A stretch of DNA of 64,000 nucleotides from Pseudarthrobacter sp. L1SW (GTDB lineage Bacteria; Actinomycetota; Actinomycetes; Actinomycetales; Micrococcaceae): positions 62,001 through 126,000 of the forward strand of contig NZ_CP078079.1 of assembly GCF_020809045.1 (NCBI RefSeq), read 5' to 3'. A model generated the notes under the pieces. The model saw only the letters and a program-made list of their open reading frames with translations. It searched no databases and was not told the origin of the DNA. This document shows positions 17,300-25,738 of this stretch, piece by piece (the stretch's first letter is position 1; each line of letters opens with the position of its first letter). The position numbers were made by a program, and so were the translations under genes.

Positions 17300-18580
17300 C
17301 TAGGCGCTGGCCGGCACCGCCGCGGGCTTCCGGCCGAGTTCCGCCGTCCGCTTCACGGACCACCAGAGCAGCACCACGAGGAGTACGTTGCGGGTGGTGA
17401 GGATCGCCGCCATGACCGGGTGGGCGTGGATCAGCGGCGTGTAGAACAGGGGATAGATCACGAACGTGGTCATGGCGATCCCCATGAGCAGCGCCGCCGG
17501 AACCTTCCACCTGTTCCAGTCATGCGTGAGGCCGGCGATGATCACCGGCGCTAGCCAGATGATGAACTGCGGGGAGCCCACCTTGTTGAACACGATGAAC
17601 GCGGTGACCATCATGAGCGAGCCCTCGAGGAACAGTTCCTCCCGCTCGGCGCCGCGGTTCAGTGCGCGGACGAGCAGGACGGCAGCGACGACGGCGGCGA
17701 GGATGAGGAGCGGCTGCATCAGGAACGCAGCCGTGCCGGCACCCGGGCCGTAGACCTCCGTGGAGTTGATGGCGGTGTTGTCCGCCATCCTCGAGCCGGC
17801 GATGTTGAAGACGCTCAGCCACACCCAGGGCGTGGAGAAGGTCGCCTCCAGCTGCATGCCGCGCTCGCCCTGGTTCAGGAGGAAGTCCAGGATGTGCGGC
17901 AGCCCGCCGGACAGCCACGTCCCCAGCGCCACAACGGCGGTCACGGCCACGCCGGAGAGGAGTATCCGGATCCGCTTCCGGCTGGCGATCACGATGGGCA
18001 CCAGCACGGCCGCGGGCCACACCTTGATCCACGTGGCGATGCTGAGCAGGATGCCGGCCACCACCGGCCGCGTCGCCGCGTACAGCAGCGCGATCAGCAC
18101 GATGGGCGCGGTGATGCCCTCCACGCGGGCGAAGCTGAGGTAGCCCATGAAGACAGTGAAGAACAACCACCACCACGCGGGCGCAATGCCGGTCACCTTC
18201 CGCGGTCCGCGGGTGAGGAAGGCGAGGCCGACGGCGTTGAGGGCTGTGATGATCAGGAACCAGGCCAGAAGGTACAGGTCCGGTCCCGCGATACCGGCGA
18301 GGAAGATGGGGATCTGGGCCAGCACCGGGTAGACCCAGGGGCTGATCTTCCCGTCCGGGTCCTGCGGGCTGTAACCGTCCATGGCCCACTGGCGGTACTG
18401 TTCCGTGTCGCTGAACGTATCGCCGTGCAGGAAAAAGGACGCCATCCAGCCCAGGAAGTAGAGATGGACGACGGCGAAGCCCCACCACACGCTGGACGGG
18501 CGGGCGAACCAATCCACCACCTTGGCGGGCAGGACTTTCGTGCGGACGGTGACCAGCCGGTCAAAGAACTTCGTGGAAAT
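17300..18580 (-). CDS. GT87-family membrane glycosyltransferase, copy 2
   Basis: A multispanning GT-C type mannosyltransferase-like protein (DUF2029/GT87), about ten membrane segments. Shared landmarks with copy 1: SDT(E/F)-Y-R-WAM after the first membrane segment, SPWVYP, IKVWPA, QLEATF-TPW-WLSV, VFNKVGSPQF. These enzymes use polyprenyl-phosphate sugars on the outer face of the membrane. Start: the frame is open only back to 18591. The only ordinary start is the GTG at 18520, which lacks a ribosome-binding site. Homology to copy 1 begins at an ATT (18580), seven bases after AAGGAG and one base past the copy 1 stop; I annotate that ATT as the tentative start. With GTG the protein has 406 residues. 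Confidence 0.85.
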   Translation of the reverse strand: MSTKFFDRLVTVRTKVLPAKVVDWFARPSSVWWGFAVVHLYFLGWMASFFLHGDTFSDTEQYRQWAMDGYSPQDPDGKISPWVYPVLAQIPIFLAGIAGPDLYLLAWFLIITALNAVGLAFLTRGPRKVTGIAPAWWWLFFTVFMGYLSFARVEGITAPIVLIALLYAATRPVVAGILLSIATWIKVWPAAVLVPIVIASRKRIRILLSGVAVTAVVALGTWLSGGLPHILDFLLNQGERGMQLEATFSTPWVWLSVFNIAGSRMADNTAINSTEVYGPGAGTAAFLMQPLLILAAVVAAVLLVRALNRGAEREELFLEGSLMMVTAFIVFNKVGSPQFIIWLAPVIIAGLTHDWNRWKVPAALLMGIAMTTFVIYPLFYTPLIHAHPVMAAILTTRNVLLVVLLWWSVKRTAELGRKPAAVPASA

Positions 18581-18581
18581 C

Positions 18582-19916
18582 TCAGGACTCCTTCAGCGCG
18601 GGAGCCGCTGCGGGCGTCTTTTTGCCCAGCAGGTAGAGGCGGCGGACGCTCCACAGGAACAGGACCACCAGGAGGACGTTGCGGATGGTCAGCACCAGCG
18701 CCATCCAGGGGTTGTTGTGGCTCAGGGCGTCGTAGAAGAGCGGGTAGATGAAGTACGTGGCCACGGCGATGACGATCAGCATGGTGGCCGGGACGCGCCA
18801 TTCCCGCCAACTGTGGGCCAGCCCGACGGCGACAGCCGGGGCGAGCCACACCATGAACTGCGGGGAACCCACCTTGTTGAAGACCACGAACGCGGTGGCC
18901 AGGGTGAGGGCGCCGGCCAGGAGAAGCTCCGTGCGGTCCACGCCGCCGCTGATTTTGCCGTTATGCAGCGCCCAGAACGTCATGCCGGCAACCAGCAGCG
19001 CGGCCAGGACCAGCAGGGGCTGCATCAGCACCGACATCAAGGCCGTACCGGGGCCGTCCACCTGCATGGAGTTGATGTCCGTGTTCATGTACATCCGGGA
19101 ACCGCCCACGTCCAGGACAGACAGCCAGAGCCAGGGCGTAGTGAACGTGGCTTCGAGCTGCATGCCGCGGTCACCCTGCTGGGTGAGGAAGTTCAACAGC
19201 TTGGGGACGCTGCCCAGCGCAGCGGCAAGCGCAACGACGCCCGCCGTCGTCGCAATTCCCGCCAGTACCACCAGGATCCGGTTCCGGACGACGGCGAACA
19301 GTGCCAGCATGACCGCTGCCGGCCAGACCTTAACCCACGTGCCGATGGCCAGCAGGACGGAGGCGATGAACGGCCGGCCCACGCCGTACGCCAGGGCAAC
19401 CAGCACCAGGGGGGCGGTGAGCCCGTCCACGCGGGCGAAGCCGAGCCAGCCCATCATGAAGGTGAAGGCGAGCCACCACCACGCGGCGGGGATGGCGCTC
19501 CGGTCGCGGCCGCGGCTGGTCAGTTTGAGGAGGGCCCAGCCGTTGAGCAGCGTGGTCATCAGGACCCAGAGGAAAAAGAACGGTCCGGGCCCGGCGACGC
19601 CTGCGATGGCCATGGGGATCAGCGCCAGGATGGGGTAGACCCACGGGCTCGGCCCGCCGCGGAGATTGGCCTCGTTGAACCCTGCCATGGCCCAGTCGCG
19701 GTAAATGAAGGTGTCGCTGAAGGCCTCGCCGCGCAGGGACAGTGAGGCGGCGAAGACCAGGAAGACCAGGTGCACCACGATGAACCCGCCCAGCAGTCCG
19801 CGCCCGGTGTTCAGCCGCGTCCGGGCGGGTGCAGGAAGGATGACGTTGCGGATCCGGGTGAGTCTGCCGAAGAAAGCGTCCGTGGAAATGGCGGGATCCT
19901 TGTCAGGTTGTGGCAC
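18582..19916 (-). CDS. GT87-family membrane glycosyltransferase, copy 1
   Basis: A 444-residue paralog of the gene immediately downstream, clearly a tandem duplicate: SDTFIYRDWAM, SPWVYPILALIP, WVKVWPAAVM, GDRGMQLEATFTTPWLWLSV and VFNKVGSPQF align with copy 2. About ten to eleven membrane segments; GT-C type sugar transfer from a lipid-linked donor is expected. The frame has a GTG at 19916 without a ribosome-binding site. An in-frame ATT at 19889, seven bases after AAGGA, is where homology with copy 2 begins (ISTDAFFGRL versus ISTKFFDRL). The true start may therefore be that ATT. With the MptB-like gene at 7014, these suggest envelope mannan or glycan synthesis. Confidence 0.88.
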   Translation of the reverse strand: MPQPDKDPAISTDAFFGRLTRIRNVILPAPARTRLNTGRGLLGGFIVVHLVFLVFAASLSLRGEAFSDTFIYRDWAMAGFNEANLRGGPSPWVYPILALIPMAIAGVAGPGPFFFLWVLMTTLLNGWALLKLTSRGRDRSAIPAAWWWLAFTFMMGWLGFARVDGLTAPLVLVALAYGVGRPFIASVLLAIGTWVKVWPAAVMLALFAVVRNRILVVLAGIATTAGVVALAAALGSVPKLLNFLTQQGDRGMQLEATFTTPWLWLSVLDVGGSRMYMNTDINSMQVDGPGTALMSVLMQPLLVLAALLVAGMTFWALHNGKISGGVDRTELLLAGALTLATAFVVFNKVGSPQFMVWLAPAVAVGLAHSWREWRVPATMLIVIAVATYFIYPLFYDALSHNNPWMALVLTIRNVLLVVLFLWSVRRLYLLGKKTPAAAPALKES

Positions 19917-20224
19917 AGGTGTGGTGCTGCGCTGGTTGCTTGGTTCTGCCGCCTGGCGTTGTTCAGGGGCATGGGAGAGCCGTCAGAAACAGCGCCCACT
20001 CCTGTCCAACTCTAATTCACGGCCTTTGCGGCCCCGTAATTGCCTCCGCACCCGGCAGCGTCAGTGCTCCTGACCTGCGGCAACTTCTTTGGTTGATTTT
20101 TCAAGTTGCTGGCGGTGGGCTGCTGGGGGACCATGGTCCGAGGCGCACCAACTGCGCCGCTTCGTCTGCAGCCTTGGGGAGCGCAGGTGACTGCCCCTGA
20201 CCCCCCTATCCACGAGGCCCGACC
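19917..20224. other. Intergenic region between GT87 copy 1 and a small gene
   Basis: About 308 bases between divergent genes. It should hold promoters for both. I see one modest inverted repeat (GCAACTT at 20080-20086 and AAGTTGC at 20103-20109, 16-base gap) and no convincing coding frame or consensus promoter. Confidence 0.5.
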
Positions 20225-20428
20225 ATGAACTTTCCCCTGACCCTGACCGTTGCCGACCGCCACAGCATGGACGCTGAACTCGACGCCGCCGTTACGGCCG
20301 CCAAGGCCCATGCCCTCGCCGGGAAGCGCCACGGCATCCTGGTCACCCGCCTCGGGGTCGACAGGTTCACTGTGGACCTCAGTGAGGCCGTCCCCTTCGG
20401 CCTCACCCGCGAACACCAGGCCTGGTAA
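20225..20428 (+). CDS. Small hypothetical protein
   Basis: A 67-residue protein with no recognised domain. It begins with an alternating hydrophobic strand (MNFPLTLTVA), then an Ala-rich helix (AELDAAVTAAKAHALAG) and a strand pair (HGILVTRLGVDRFTVDLSE). The codon pattern is typical of the genome, with GC-rich third positions. CGAGG lies nine bases before the ATG. Short proteins of this appearance are common in Arthrobacter genomes (recollection, not a search). The stop is followed after 13 bases by a 28-bp palindrome that could end its transcript. Confidence 0.6.
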   Translation: MNFPLTLTVADRHSMDAELDAAVTAAKAHALAGKRHGILVTRLGVDRFTVDLSEAVPFGLTREHQAW

Positions 20429-20441
20429 CCCCCTCTTTAAC

Positions 20442-20503
20442 CATCGATTGCTCCGTACTTGTCGTTTTCAGCCTCGAAAACGACAAGTACGGAGCAATCG
20501 ATG
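20442..20503. repeat. 28-bp perfect palindrome with 6-base loop
   Basis: Left arm 20442-20469, right arm 20476-20503, loop AGCCTC. The two 28-base arms are perfectly complementary and begin and end with CATCGAT/ATCGATG. It could fold into a very stable hairpin. No T-run follows on the + strand, so it is not a canonical terminator, although it may end transcription from both sides. It may be a dispersed intergenic repeat of the genus or a miniature mobile element remnant. Confidence 0.85.
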
Positions 20504-20618
20504 CTTAATTCCTGGACTCCTTCCATTTCCAATGTACCGCTGGGGGCGGGGCTTGCGGCAAGGCCGGTACCCGGCCGGATAATCGCAGGGCCGGACACCG
20601 GGAGAACGGGAGCAAGCG

Positions 20619-22115
20619 ATGACTGGGCATGCGGTAGTGATTGTGGGCGGCGGCCCCACCGGGTTGATGCTGGCCGGGGAGCTGGCGCTGGCAGGAGTTG
20701 ACGCAGCCATTGTGGAACGGCGCCACAGCCAGGAGCTCGCCGGTGCGCGGGCGGGCGGCCTGCACGCCCGGACCATTGAAGTGCTGGACCAGCGCGGCAT
20801 CGCCGGGCGGTTCATCGCGGAGGGGCAGGTGGCCCAAGTGGCCGGATTCGCGCAGACCCGCCTCGATATCAGCGACTTTCCCACCCGCCATCCGTACGGG
20901 CTGGGGCTGTGGCAGAACCATATCGAACGCATCCTGGCGGGCTGGGTGGCGGAGCTGCCCGTAACGTTCCATCGCGGGACTGAGGTGACGGGCCTCGCCC
21001 AGGACAGTGCCGGCGTCGACCTCCACGTCCGGGACGGCAGGACGCTGCGCGGCAGCTACGTGGTGGGGTGCGACGGCGGCAGGAGCCTCGTGCGCAAAGC
21101 TTCCGGGATCGATTTCCCCGGCTGGGATCCCACCACCAGCGCACTGATTGCCGAGGTGGAGATGACCGGACAGCCGGAGTTTGGTGTGCACCAAAATGCT
21201 TTTGGCATCCACTCCTTTGGGCGGCGGGAGTACAAGATCGTGGATGGCAATGTTGTCTACGCGGACAGCGGGCCGGTGGGGGTCATGGTGACCGAGGAGC
21301 ACGTGGGGCCAGCGACGGAACCCACGCTGGCCGATCTCCGGGCGGCCCTGATTGCCGCCTGCGGGACTGATTATGGCGCTCACAGCCCCACCTGGATTTC
21401 CCGGTTCACGGACATGAGCCGGCAGGCGGCCGTATACCGTGACCGGCGGGTCCTGCTCGCGGGCGACGCCGCGCACGTGCATGCACCGGACGGCGGCCAG
21501 GGCCTGAACATCGGGGTGCAGGACGCGGTGAACCTGGGCTGGAAGCTGGGGCAGGTGGTCAACGGCGTGGCTCCCGACTCCCTTCTGGATACCTACCATT
21601 CGGAGCGCCACCCCGTGGCCGCCCGGGTGCTGCGCAACACCATGGCGCAGAGCGTGCTGCGCCGCCCGGACCCGCGGATCAAGGCGGCAGGGGAAGTTGT
21701 TGCCGAGCTCCTCGGCATGGAGGAGCCCCGGAAGCGGTTCGCCGGGATGCAGTCCGGCCTGGATGTCCGGTACGACCTCGGCGAGGGCCACCCGCTGCTG
21801 GGGCGCCGGATGCCCGACGCCGACCTTGTCACCCGGGAAGGACCCCGCACGGTGTATTCGCTGCTGCATGACGCCCGGCCGCTGCTGCTGAATCTGGGGG
21901 TGCCGGGCGCCTTCGACGCTTTGCCGCGGCCGGAGCGGGTGAAGCTGGTGGACGCCCGCTGCGATGGTCCGTGGGAGCTTCCGGTGCTCGGTGACGTCAC
22001 TGCCCCCGGCGCCGTCCTGGTCCGGCCCGACGGGTATGTTGCCTGGGTCGGGGAGGGAAAGGACGCGGACCTCAGCGAGGCGCTGGCCAGGTGGTCCGGA
22101 CCCGCCCTAGGTTAG
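20619..22115 (+). CDS. FAD-dependent aromatic-type monooxygenase
   Basis: A 498-residue group A flavoprotein monooxygenase. The N-terminal dinucleotide-binding motif is GGGPTG (10-15) in AVVIVGGGPTGLMLAGELA. The second FAD motif, VVGCDGGRSLVRK, is near residue 146. The ribose/pyrophosphate motif GDAAHVHAPDGGQGLNIGVQDA is near 283. It has a C-terminal thioredoxin-like extension as in PheA/MhpA/RdmE relatives. These NAD(P)H-dependent enzymes hydroxylate phenolic or polyketide-like aromatics; rifampicin monooxygenases are in the same group. GGGAG precedes the ATG. It is four bases upstream of an SDR gene and likely co-transcribed. The substrate is unknown. Confidence 0.9.
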   Translation: MTGHAVVIVGGGPTGLMLAGELALAGVDAAIVERRHSQELAGARAGGLHARTIEVLDQRGIAGRFIAEGQVAQVAGFAQTRLDISDFPTRHPYGLGLWQNHIERILAGWVAELPVTFHRGTEVTGLAQDSAGVDLHVRDGRTLRGSYVVGCDGGRSLVRKASGIDFPGWDPTTSALIAEVEMTGQPEFGVHQNAFGIHSFGRREYKIVDGNVVYADSGPVGVMVTEEHVGPATEPTLADLRAALIAACGTDYGAHSPTWISRFTDMSRQAAVYRDRRVLLAGDAAHVHAPDGGQGLNIGVQDAVNLGWKLGQVVNGVAPDSLLDTYHSERHPVAARVLRNTMAQSVLRRPDPRIKAAGEVVAELLGMEEPRKRFAGMQSGLDVRYDLGEGHPLLGRRMPDADLVTREGPRTVYSLLHDARPLLLNLGVPGAFDALPRPERVKLVDARCDGPWELPVLGDVTAPGAVLVRPDGYVAWVGEGKDADLSEALARWSGPALG

Positions 22116-22119
22116 GAGC

Positions 22120-22953
22120 ATGACCACCAAAACGGCCCTTGTTACAGGAGCATCCTCAGGCATCGGGGAGGCCGCCGCCCTCAAGCTGCAGGGGCTCGGC
22201 TTTACCGTGTACGGCGCGGCCAGGCGTGCGGACAGGCTGCAGGAACTGGCGGCGGAGGGCATCCGGCCGCTCGCCATGGACGTGACGGACGAAGCGTCCA
22301 TGAGTGCTGGTGTCGAGGAGATCGTCGCCGGGACCGGCCGCATCGACGTCCTGGTGAACAACGCAGGCTACGGCTCCTACGGTGCGCTCGAGGATGTCCC
22401 CATCGATGAAGGCCGCCGCCAGTTCGAGGTGAACGTCTTCGGCGCCATCCGCCTGGCGCAGCTGGTGCTGCCGCACATGCGTGCGCAGCGTTCGGGCATC
22501 GTCGTGAACATCACCTCGATGGGCGGGAAGATCTACACTCCCCTGGGCGGCTGGTACCACGGGACGAAGTTCGCCCTCGAGGCACTCAGCGACTGCCTCC
22601 GCCTGGAGGTCAAGCCTTTCGGCATCGACGTTGTGGTCATCGAGCCAGGCAGCATCGCCACGGAGTGGGGCGGCATCGCCGCCGACAACCTGGAGGAGAC
22701 CTCAGGACACGGACCCTATGCAGCCCAGGCGAAAGCCGTGGCCAAGACGCTGAGGGCGGAGGCGTCCGGAAACCGGAACTCGCCGCCGTCGGTCGTGGCT
22801 GATGCAATCGGGAAGGCGGTGACCGCCTCAACCCCCAAGACCCGCTACGCCATGGGCTTCGGAGCCAAGCCGTTGATCACCGCACGCCACCTGCTCGGCG
22901 ACCGCCAGTTTGACGCACTGATCAGCCGCGCCATCGGACTGCCGCGCAACTGA
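22120..22953 (+). CDS. Short-chain dehydrogenase/reductase
   Basis: A 277-residue classical SDR. Cofactor motif TGASSGIG (residues 9-16), NNAG (about 81-84), catalytic serine in NITSMGG (about 133), tyrosine Y146 and lysine K150 in WYHGTKFALE. An arginine-rich segment after the second strand (GAARRADRL) suggests NADP preference. The start lies four bases after the monooxygenase stop, so the two probably form an operon acting on one substrate. The C-terminal part is longer than minimal SDRs, as in the oxidoreductases annotated near ketoreductases. The exact reaction is not predictable. Confidence 0.9.
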   Translation: MTTKTALVTGASSGIGEAAALKLQGLGFTVYGAARRADRLQELAAEGIRPLAMDVTDEASMSAGVEEIVAGTGRIDVLVNNAGYGSYGALEDVPIDEGRRQFEVNVFGAIRLAQLVLPHMRAQRSGIVVNITSMGGKIYTPLGGWYHGTKFALEALSDCLRLEVKPFGIDVVVIEPGSIATEWGGIAADNLEETSGHGPYAAQAKAVAKTLRAEASGNRNSPPSVVADAIGKAVTASTPKTRYAMGFGAKPLITARHLLGDRQFDALISRAIGLPRN

Positions 22954-22972
22954 CGGGGAAGCGGGACACCGG

Positions 22973-23371
22973 TCAGGAGCCGCCCGGGTGCGCCTCCCTG
23001 ACAGCGGGCGGCGTGGCGCCCTGGAGGACCCAGCGGTTGCCGTCCGGATCGGCGAAATGGGCGAACAAGACGCCGCCCATGTCCTGGACCTCGCTGATGT
23101 CCGCGCCCCGGCTCACGAGTTCCCCGCGCGTCGCAACCAGGTCCGGCACCACCAGCTGCAGCCCCTCGAGGCTGCCGGGCGCCATGGCTGTCATTCCCGT
23201 GCCAATGACGATCGAAGCGGCGGAACCTGGCGGCGTCAGCTGCACTACCCTCATCCCGGGAATGTGCTCCACATCGTGGTCAAGTACGAAGCCCAGCTTC
23301 TCCGTATAAAAGGACTTCGCCCTGTCCACATCGGACACGGGTACCTGCACAACCTCAAGGCGCATCTCCAT
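22973..23371 (-). CDS. VOC-family (glyoxalase/bleomycin resistance-like) protein
   Basis: A 132-residue protein with the paired beta-alpha-beta-beta-beta modules of the vicinal oxygen chelate fold: LEVVQVPVSDVDRAKSFYTE at the start, GLQLVVPDLVATRGELVSRG in the second half, and FADPDGNRWVLQ at the end. Metal-ligand-like glutamates are present at some family positions, but the enzyme class cannot be assigned. The start at 23371 (MEMRLEVV) or the second Met at 23365 are both possible. It is convergent with the SDR gene. It may be a dioxygenase-like or binding protein; similar single genes are common in Arthrobacter. Confidence 0.85.
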   Translation of the reverse strand: MEMRLEVVQVPVSDVDRAKSFYTEKLGFVLDHDVEHIPGMRVVQLTPPGSAASIVIGTGMTAMAPGSLEGLQLVVPDLVATRGELVSRGADISEVQDMGGVLFAHFADPDGNRWVLQGATPPAVREAHPGGS

Positions 23372-23440
23372 CCGCCCACACTATCCCGTCAAAGCCGCTG
23401 GTCAGGAGGCTGCTTCGTTACGCCATGCTTCGGGGCATGA

Positions 23441-23665
23441 ACGCGTAACTCTGCGTCGCCCCTGGGCAACCCCGTACTGGGCCAGGCGCTCGCCTGGGTG
23501 GATTGCGAACTGCATACCGAGTACGACGGCGGCGACCACACCATCGTGGTGGGCGCCGTCCGTGCCCTGGGGGCGCGGGATGGCGCCGAGCCCCTCCTCT
23601 TCTTCAAGGGCACCCATTTTGAAGGAGTGGAAACCCGCGCCAGCCGGCTGGAGAAGGTCGCGTAA
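23441..23665 (+). pseudogene. Flavin reductase remnant (C-terminal part)
   Basis: A 74-codon open frame ending in TAA at 23663 encodes the C-terminal part of an HpaC-like flavin reductase: PLGNPVLGQALAWVDCEL, then YDGGDHTIVVGAVRAL and PLLFFKGTHF. GDHTIVVG is the flavin-binding motif of the family. There is no start codon: a stop lies at 23438, and the N-terminal half (about 100 residues) is missing. It therefore looks like a truncated gene. It lies between two genes on the other strand. It may once have supplied reduced flavin to a two-component monooxygenase. Confidence 0.75.
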
Positions 23666-23734
23666 CGGGCGAAGAACGTTCATGGGCCGGACGCCAGATG
23701 TGCTCGCCAATACCGGATCTTCACGCAACGTAGA

Positions 23735-24190
23735 TCATGACCCGGCCGAGACGCTCGCAGTGCGGAGCCATTTCAGGGCCTCCTGCTCGTCTGTGAAAAA
23801 CCTGCTCGGGCACTGTGGCAAGGGCAGTCCGCGCCGTCCGTGGGCGATGACCCGGTCCACTGACGTGCTGCCGAGGATTGCAAAGGCTGTGACGGTAATG
23901 GCTTCGCTGAAGACACGGACGGCATCTCGGCTGACATGCTTGACGCCCGTTATCTGCAGTAAGACCGCACAGCCCGCGCCTCCGGTCAGGGTCAGGAAGC
24001 GCTCCCGCACGGAGGTTCCGTCCGCGGCAGTAATCTGGCTTCCGGGACGCAACGTAATCCGGAGAATACGTTCGCTTTCAACGGTGAGGGTGAAGTTCGT
24101 TTGGCCGGGGTCTGAGGCTGCGGGTCCGTCGCCTGAGCTCTCGTCAGCCAGGGAACGTTGTTCGACTTCGGCATGGACCTGTGTGGTCAT
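23735..24190 (-). CDS. STAS/SpoIIAA-like domain protein
   Basis: A 151-residue protein; residues about 40-145 look like the STAS/SpoIIAA-related domain common in Arthrobacter: a strand (ILRITLRPGSQIT), then CAVLLQITGVKHVSRDAVRVF, then a helix and strand (FAILGSTSVDRVIAHG) and a final helix (DEQEALKWL). SpoIIAA-like proteins often bind small ligands or partner proteins in regulation; the role here is unknown. The ATG at 24190 has GGGGGA five bases upstream; a longer frame to 24334 is less plausible. It stands alone. The 279 bases upstream contain no convincing gene. Confidence 0.75.
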   Translation of the reverse strand: MTTQVHAEVEQRSLADESSGDGPAASDPGQTNFTLTVESERILRITLRPGSQITAADGTSVRERFLTLTGGAGCAVLLQITGVKHVSRDAVRVFSEAITVTAFAILGSTSVDRVIAHGRRGLPLPQCPSRFFTDEQEALKWLRTASVSAGS

Positions 24191-24469
24191 CAAATCCCCC
24201 GGATGCGGTTCAACGGCGCCTCCGCCGGCGCAGTGAGCCCCGTTTACCCCAGGGCTTTGCAGGTCAGAGTACCTCGGGGTTGACCTGGGGTCCATGAAAG
24301 ATCGGATACTGGTCCGAAGCCACGGTCTGGGCACCTGCTCACGGCGACACCGTGCTGCTCATCGGCTCGCTCCTACAGCTACGGGACGATGTTCTCCACG
24401 CCCTTAAGCCGAGCAATCCTGCGGCAGCCTGGCCGCCTCAGGCAGGCTCCCGGGATGTACGCCGCCTCC

Positions 24470-25738
24470 TCAGCCGCTGAACGCCGTCGTCCTGGCAACG
24501 CCGTCGTAGCCACCGGCTGGTGCCTTGAGCCCGTACAGGGCGCCGACCGTCGGAGCCACGTCCACCGTCCGCGCCGGGTCAGACGACGTGCGGCCGCGGA
24601 CCACGCGGGGGCTGCCGCCGGAGATGAAGAACGGGATGGGCTCGGTGGCTGGGTGGCCGTGGTTGCCGGGAATGGGGTTCGAGGCGATGTAGGGGTCCGA
24701 GAACCGCCAGCCGGCGCGGCAGAAGGCCACCAGGTCCCCGGCCTCCGCCCCCAGCCGAAGCTCGGCAGGCGAATGCACTGACAGCACGCCGGGGTGGGCC
24801 TGGACCAGGGTGCTCGCGGCCTGGAGGCCTGCCGATTTCTGCTCCGCGGGGCCGGTCCAGTACAGCAGGTCCGCGCCGCCGTTTTGGGCCACCGTGACGG
24901 AGGACCGGAGGTCCGGCCGGGCCTGGAGGATCAGGTCCACCGAGACCACATTGGTGGGCAGGGACCAGTCCATGGAGTGGTCCGCAAGCACCACCAGGAC
25001 GCTCGACTCCCACTTGCCGGCCTCAACCAGGTGGTCCACCAGCCGGCCCACCTGCAGGTCGGTGTCCGCGAGGGCGGCGCTGCGTGCTGTCTGGAGGGTG
25101 GTCCCTGTCAGGTCCGAGTGCCCCATGCGGTCAACATCGCCGAGGTTGGTGAACGTGAAGTCCGGATCGGGGCCGCTGACGATGGCCAGCAGCGCGTCCA
25201 TGGTGGCGGCGTCCGGCGCGTGCCCTGTTACCGGCAGCAGCGGCGAAGGCTCCCAGCGGTAGCTCGCCCGCGTGCCGAAGATCCCGTACAGGTACTTCTT
25301 GCTCAGGACGGAGGCGGTGGTGAGGCCGGACGCGCCCAGGCGTTCAAGCAGCGTGGGAAAGCGGAGGTCGGTTTCGCGGTCCATGTCCCGTGCTGCCCCT
25401 TCGGCGGCATCAAAGACCGAGTTGGCGGGCACTCCGGACCTGTCCGGCCGGACGCCGGTCATCATCATGACGTGGTTGGGGATCGTCTCCATCACCGGCA
25501 GGGACCTTGCGGCCGGGAAGTTGGTGCCCTCCGCCCGCAGCGCGGCGAGCCGCGGGGTCAGCCCAGGCGTGATCTCGTCCGGCCGGCAGCCGTCCACCAC
25601 AAGGACGTAGGTGCGGGTCCGCGCGGCGCCGGGATCCGCCGTCGGACCGGCCCACGAGGTTCCGGGCGCGGCGGAAAGGACGACGGCGGCACTTCCGGCG
25701 CCGGCGAGGCGCAGGAACTGGCGGCGGTCCGGGTTCAC
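24470..25738 (-). CDS. Tat-exported alkaline phosphatase/nucleotide pyrophosphatase-type enzyme
   Basis: A 422-residue secreted protein. The N-terminus has a twin-arginine motif (RRQFLRL, residues 5-11) and a hydrophobic stretch ending near AWAGP-like TSWAGP. The catalytic domain is of the type I phosphodiesterase/nucleotide pyrophosphatase fold: metal ligand in VVDGCRPDEI, nucleophile threonine in METIPNH, then GDVDRMGHSD, ADHSMD and NHGHP, which together supply two zinc sites. It would hydrolyse phosphate mono- or diesters outside the cell. The GTG start at 25738 overlaps the stop of the PhoD gene (GTGA), giving a two-gene phosphate-scavenging operon. Control by phosphate starvation is likely but no Pho box was identified. 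Confidence 0.9.
   Translation of the reverse strand: MNPDRRQFLRLAGAGSAAVVLSAAPGTSWAGPTADPGAARTRTYVLVVDGCRPDEITPGLTPRLAALRAEGTNFPAARSLPVMETIPNHVMMMTGVRPDRSGVPANSVFDAAEGAARDMDRETDLRFPTLLERLGASGLTTASVLSKKYLYGIFGTRASYRWEPSPLLPVTGHAPDAATMDALLAIVSGPDPDFTFTNLGDVDRMGHSDLTGTTLQTARSAALADTDLQVGRLVDHLVEAGKWESSVLVVLADHSMDWSLPTNVVSVDLILQARPDLRSSVTVAQNGGADLLYWTGPAEQKSAGLQAASTLVQAHPGVLSVHSPAELRLGAEAGDLVAFCRAGWRFSDPYIASNPIPGNHGHPATEPIPFFISGGSPRVVRGRTSSDPARTVDVAPTVGALYGLKAPAGGYDGVARTTAFSG

Noticed and set aside
24310..24470. A + strand open frame (about 58 codons) before the phosphatase gene
   Set aside because: No start codon, no clear similarity; likely chance in GC-rich DNA.
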